Origin: Gammaproteobacteria bacterium
Lineage (GTDB): Bacteria; Pseudomonadota; Gammaproteobacteria; Pseudomonadales; IMCC2047
DNA length: 64,000 nt
Assembly (NCBI GenBank): GCA_021773395.1
Contig: JAJFKB010000002.1
Location: 639,050 to 703,049 of the forward strand
Direction: 5' to 3'
In this document: positions 63,872 to 64,000 of the stretch, one piece after another
Numbering within the stretch: the first letter of the stretch is position 1
Layout of the letters: each line of letters opens with the position of its first letter
Notes under the pieces: model-generated
The model's database searches: none
What the model was told of the DNA's origin: nothing
Seen by the model: the letters and a program-made list of their open reading frames with translations, nothing else
Position numbers and translations under genes: made by a program

Positions 63872-64000
63872 GGGACCTCTGAATAACTCCTTAATGTCTC
63901 TGCGAGACCTGAAAGCATTAGCTGCAAGGCAGGAACTGCCGCTAATGCTTATTGCCTTAGCAAAGTTTCTAACGCCGCAGATGAAGCTTTCAGACCTCGC
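63872..64000. mobile_element. Left part of a palindromic MITE-like element or IS end (cut by window edge)
   Basis: GCGAGACCTGAAAGC at 63902-63916 is matched in inverted orientation by GCTTTCAGACCTCGC at 63986-64000 (13 of 15). Inside are AGCATTAG/CTAATGCT (63914-63921 and 63942-63949) and GGCAG/CTGCC (63928-63932 and 63936-63940). The segment GGGACCTCTGAATAACTCC at 63872-63890 looks like a transposon terminal repeat; its partner would lie just past base 64000. No transposase gene is present here. The family is not identified. Confidence 0.5.

Noticed and set aside
1-64000. tRNA, rRNA or CRISPR array
   Set aside because: No cloverleaf-like segment, rRNA-like block or regularly spaced repeat array was seen in the intergenic regions.

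Overview
The window reads as one stretch of a gammaproteobacterial chromosome (balanced base composition, no phage or plasmid genes). The evidence is gene order and family membership: the gammaproteobacterial proA-nadD-rsfS-rlmH-mrdA-rodA-mltB-rlpA-dacA-ybeD-lipB block, a Pseudomonas-type minor-pilin operon (fimU-pilV-pilW-pilX-pilY1-pilY2-pilE), dusB-fis, purHD, a fabA-fabB pair, mpl, coq7 and dsbD. The genus cannot be fixed from the sequence alone.

Layout. 1-10.8 kb (minus strand): cell-elongation and peptidoglycan genes (PBP2, RodA, MltB, RlpA, PBP5-type carboxypeptidase, D-amino-acid aminotransferase) with ribosome silencing/23S methylation, NAD and proline synthesis, ending in a lipB cut by the window edge. 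11-19 kb (minus): type IV minor pilins with a very large PilY1 and a separate FimT whose C-terminus carries the GRxR motif reported for DNA-binding FimT. 19-25 kb: a DedA-PAP2 fusion, a LON-domain protein, Mpl, and PPi-dependent phosphofructokinase next to inorganic pyrophosphatase.

24.9-38.5 kb (minus): the least explained part and the best candidate for an undescribed system. About twelve genes lie together: a TolQ/ExbB/MotA-type channel protein, two von Willebrand A proteins whose N-terminal helix has the ExbD/TolR-like Asp, a degenerate Hsp70/actin-fold protein with an FHA-like tail, a PEGA-repeat protein fused to a formylglycine-enzyme fold without its catalytic cysteines, a TPR/PEGA membrane protein, a TPR protein ending in a TonB-type domain, several lipoproteins and a small secreted peptide. 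I infer an energised trans-envelope machine; its role is unknown.

38.7-51 kb: DUF2333, a periplasmic copper chaperone, then on the plus strand DsbD, AroQ, AccB-AccC, PrmA, a zinc-ribbon/DUF3426 protein, DusB-Fis and PurH-PurD, closed by a strong hairpin terminator. 51-64 kb: an unknown protein, a Tat-exported DUF711 protein, HinT, an SpmA/SpmB-like transporter, two PilZ proteins, Coq7, PdxH, an OsmC protein, a fructosamine-kinase-family protein, FabA-FabB, an acyltransferase, a lone RmlD and Ssb. Between 58.0 and 58.4 kb lies a likely independent small RNA gene (consensus -35, hairpins, rho-independent terminator). The last 130 bases look like the left half of a palindromic MITE-like element that continues beyond the window. 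No tRNA, rRNA or CRISPR array was seen.
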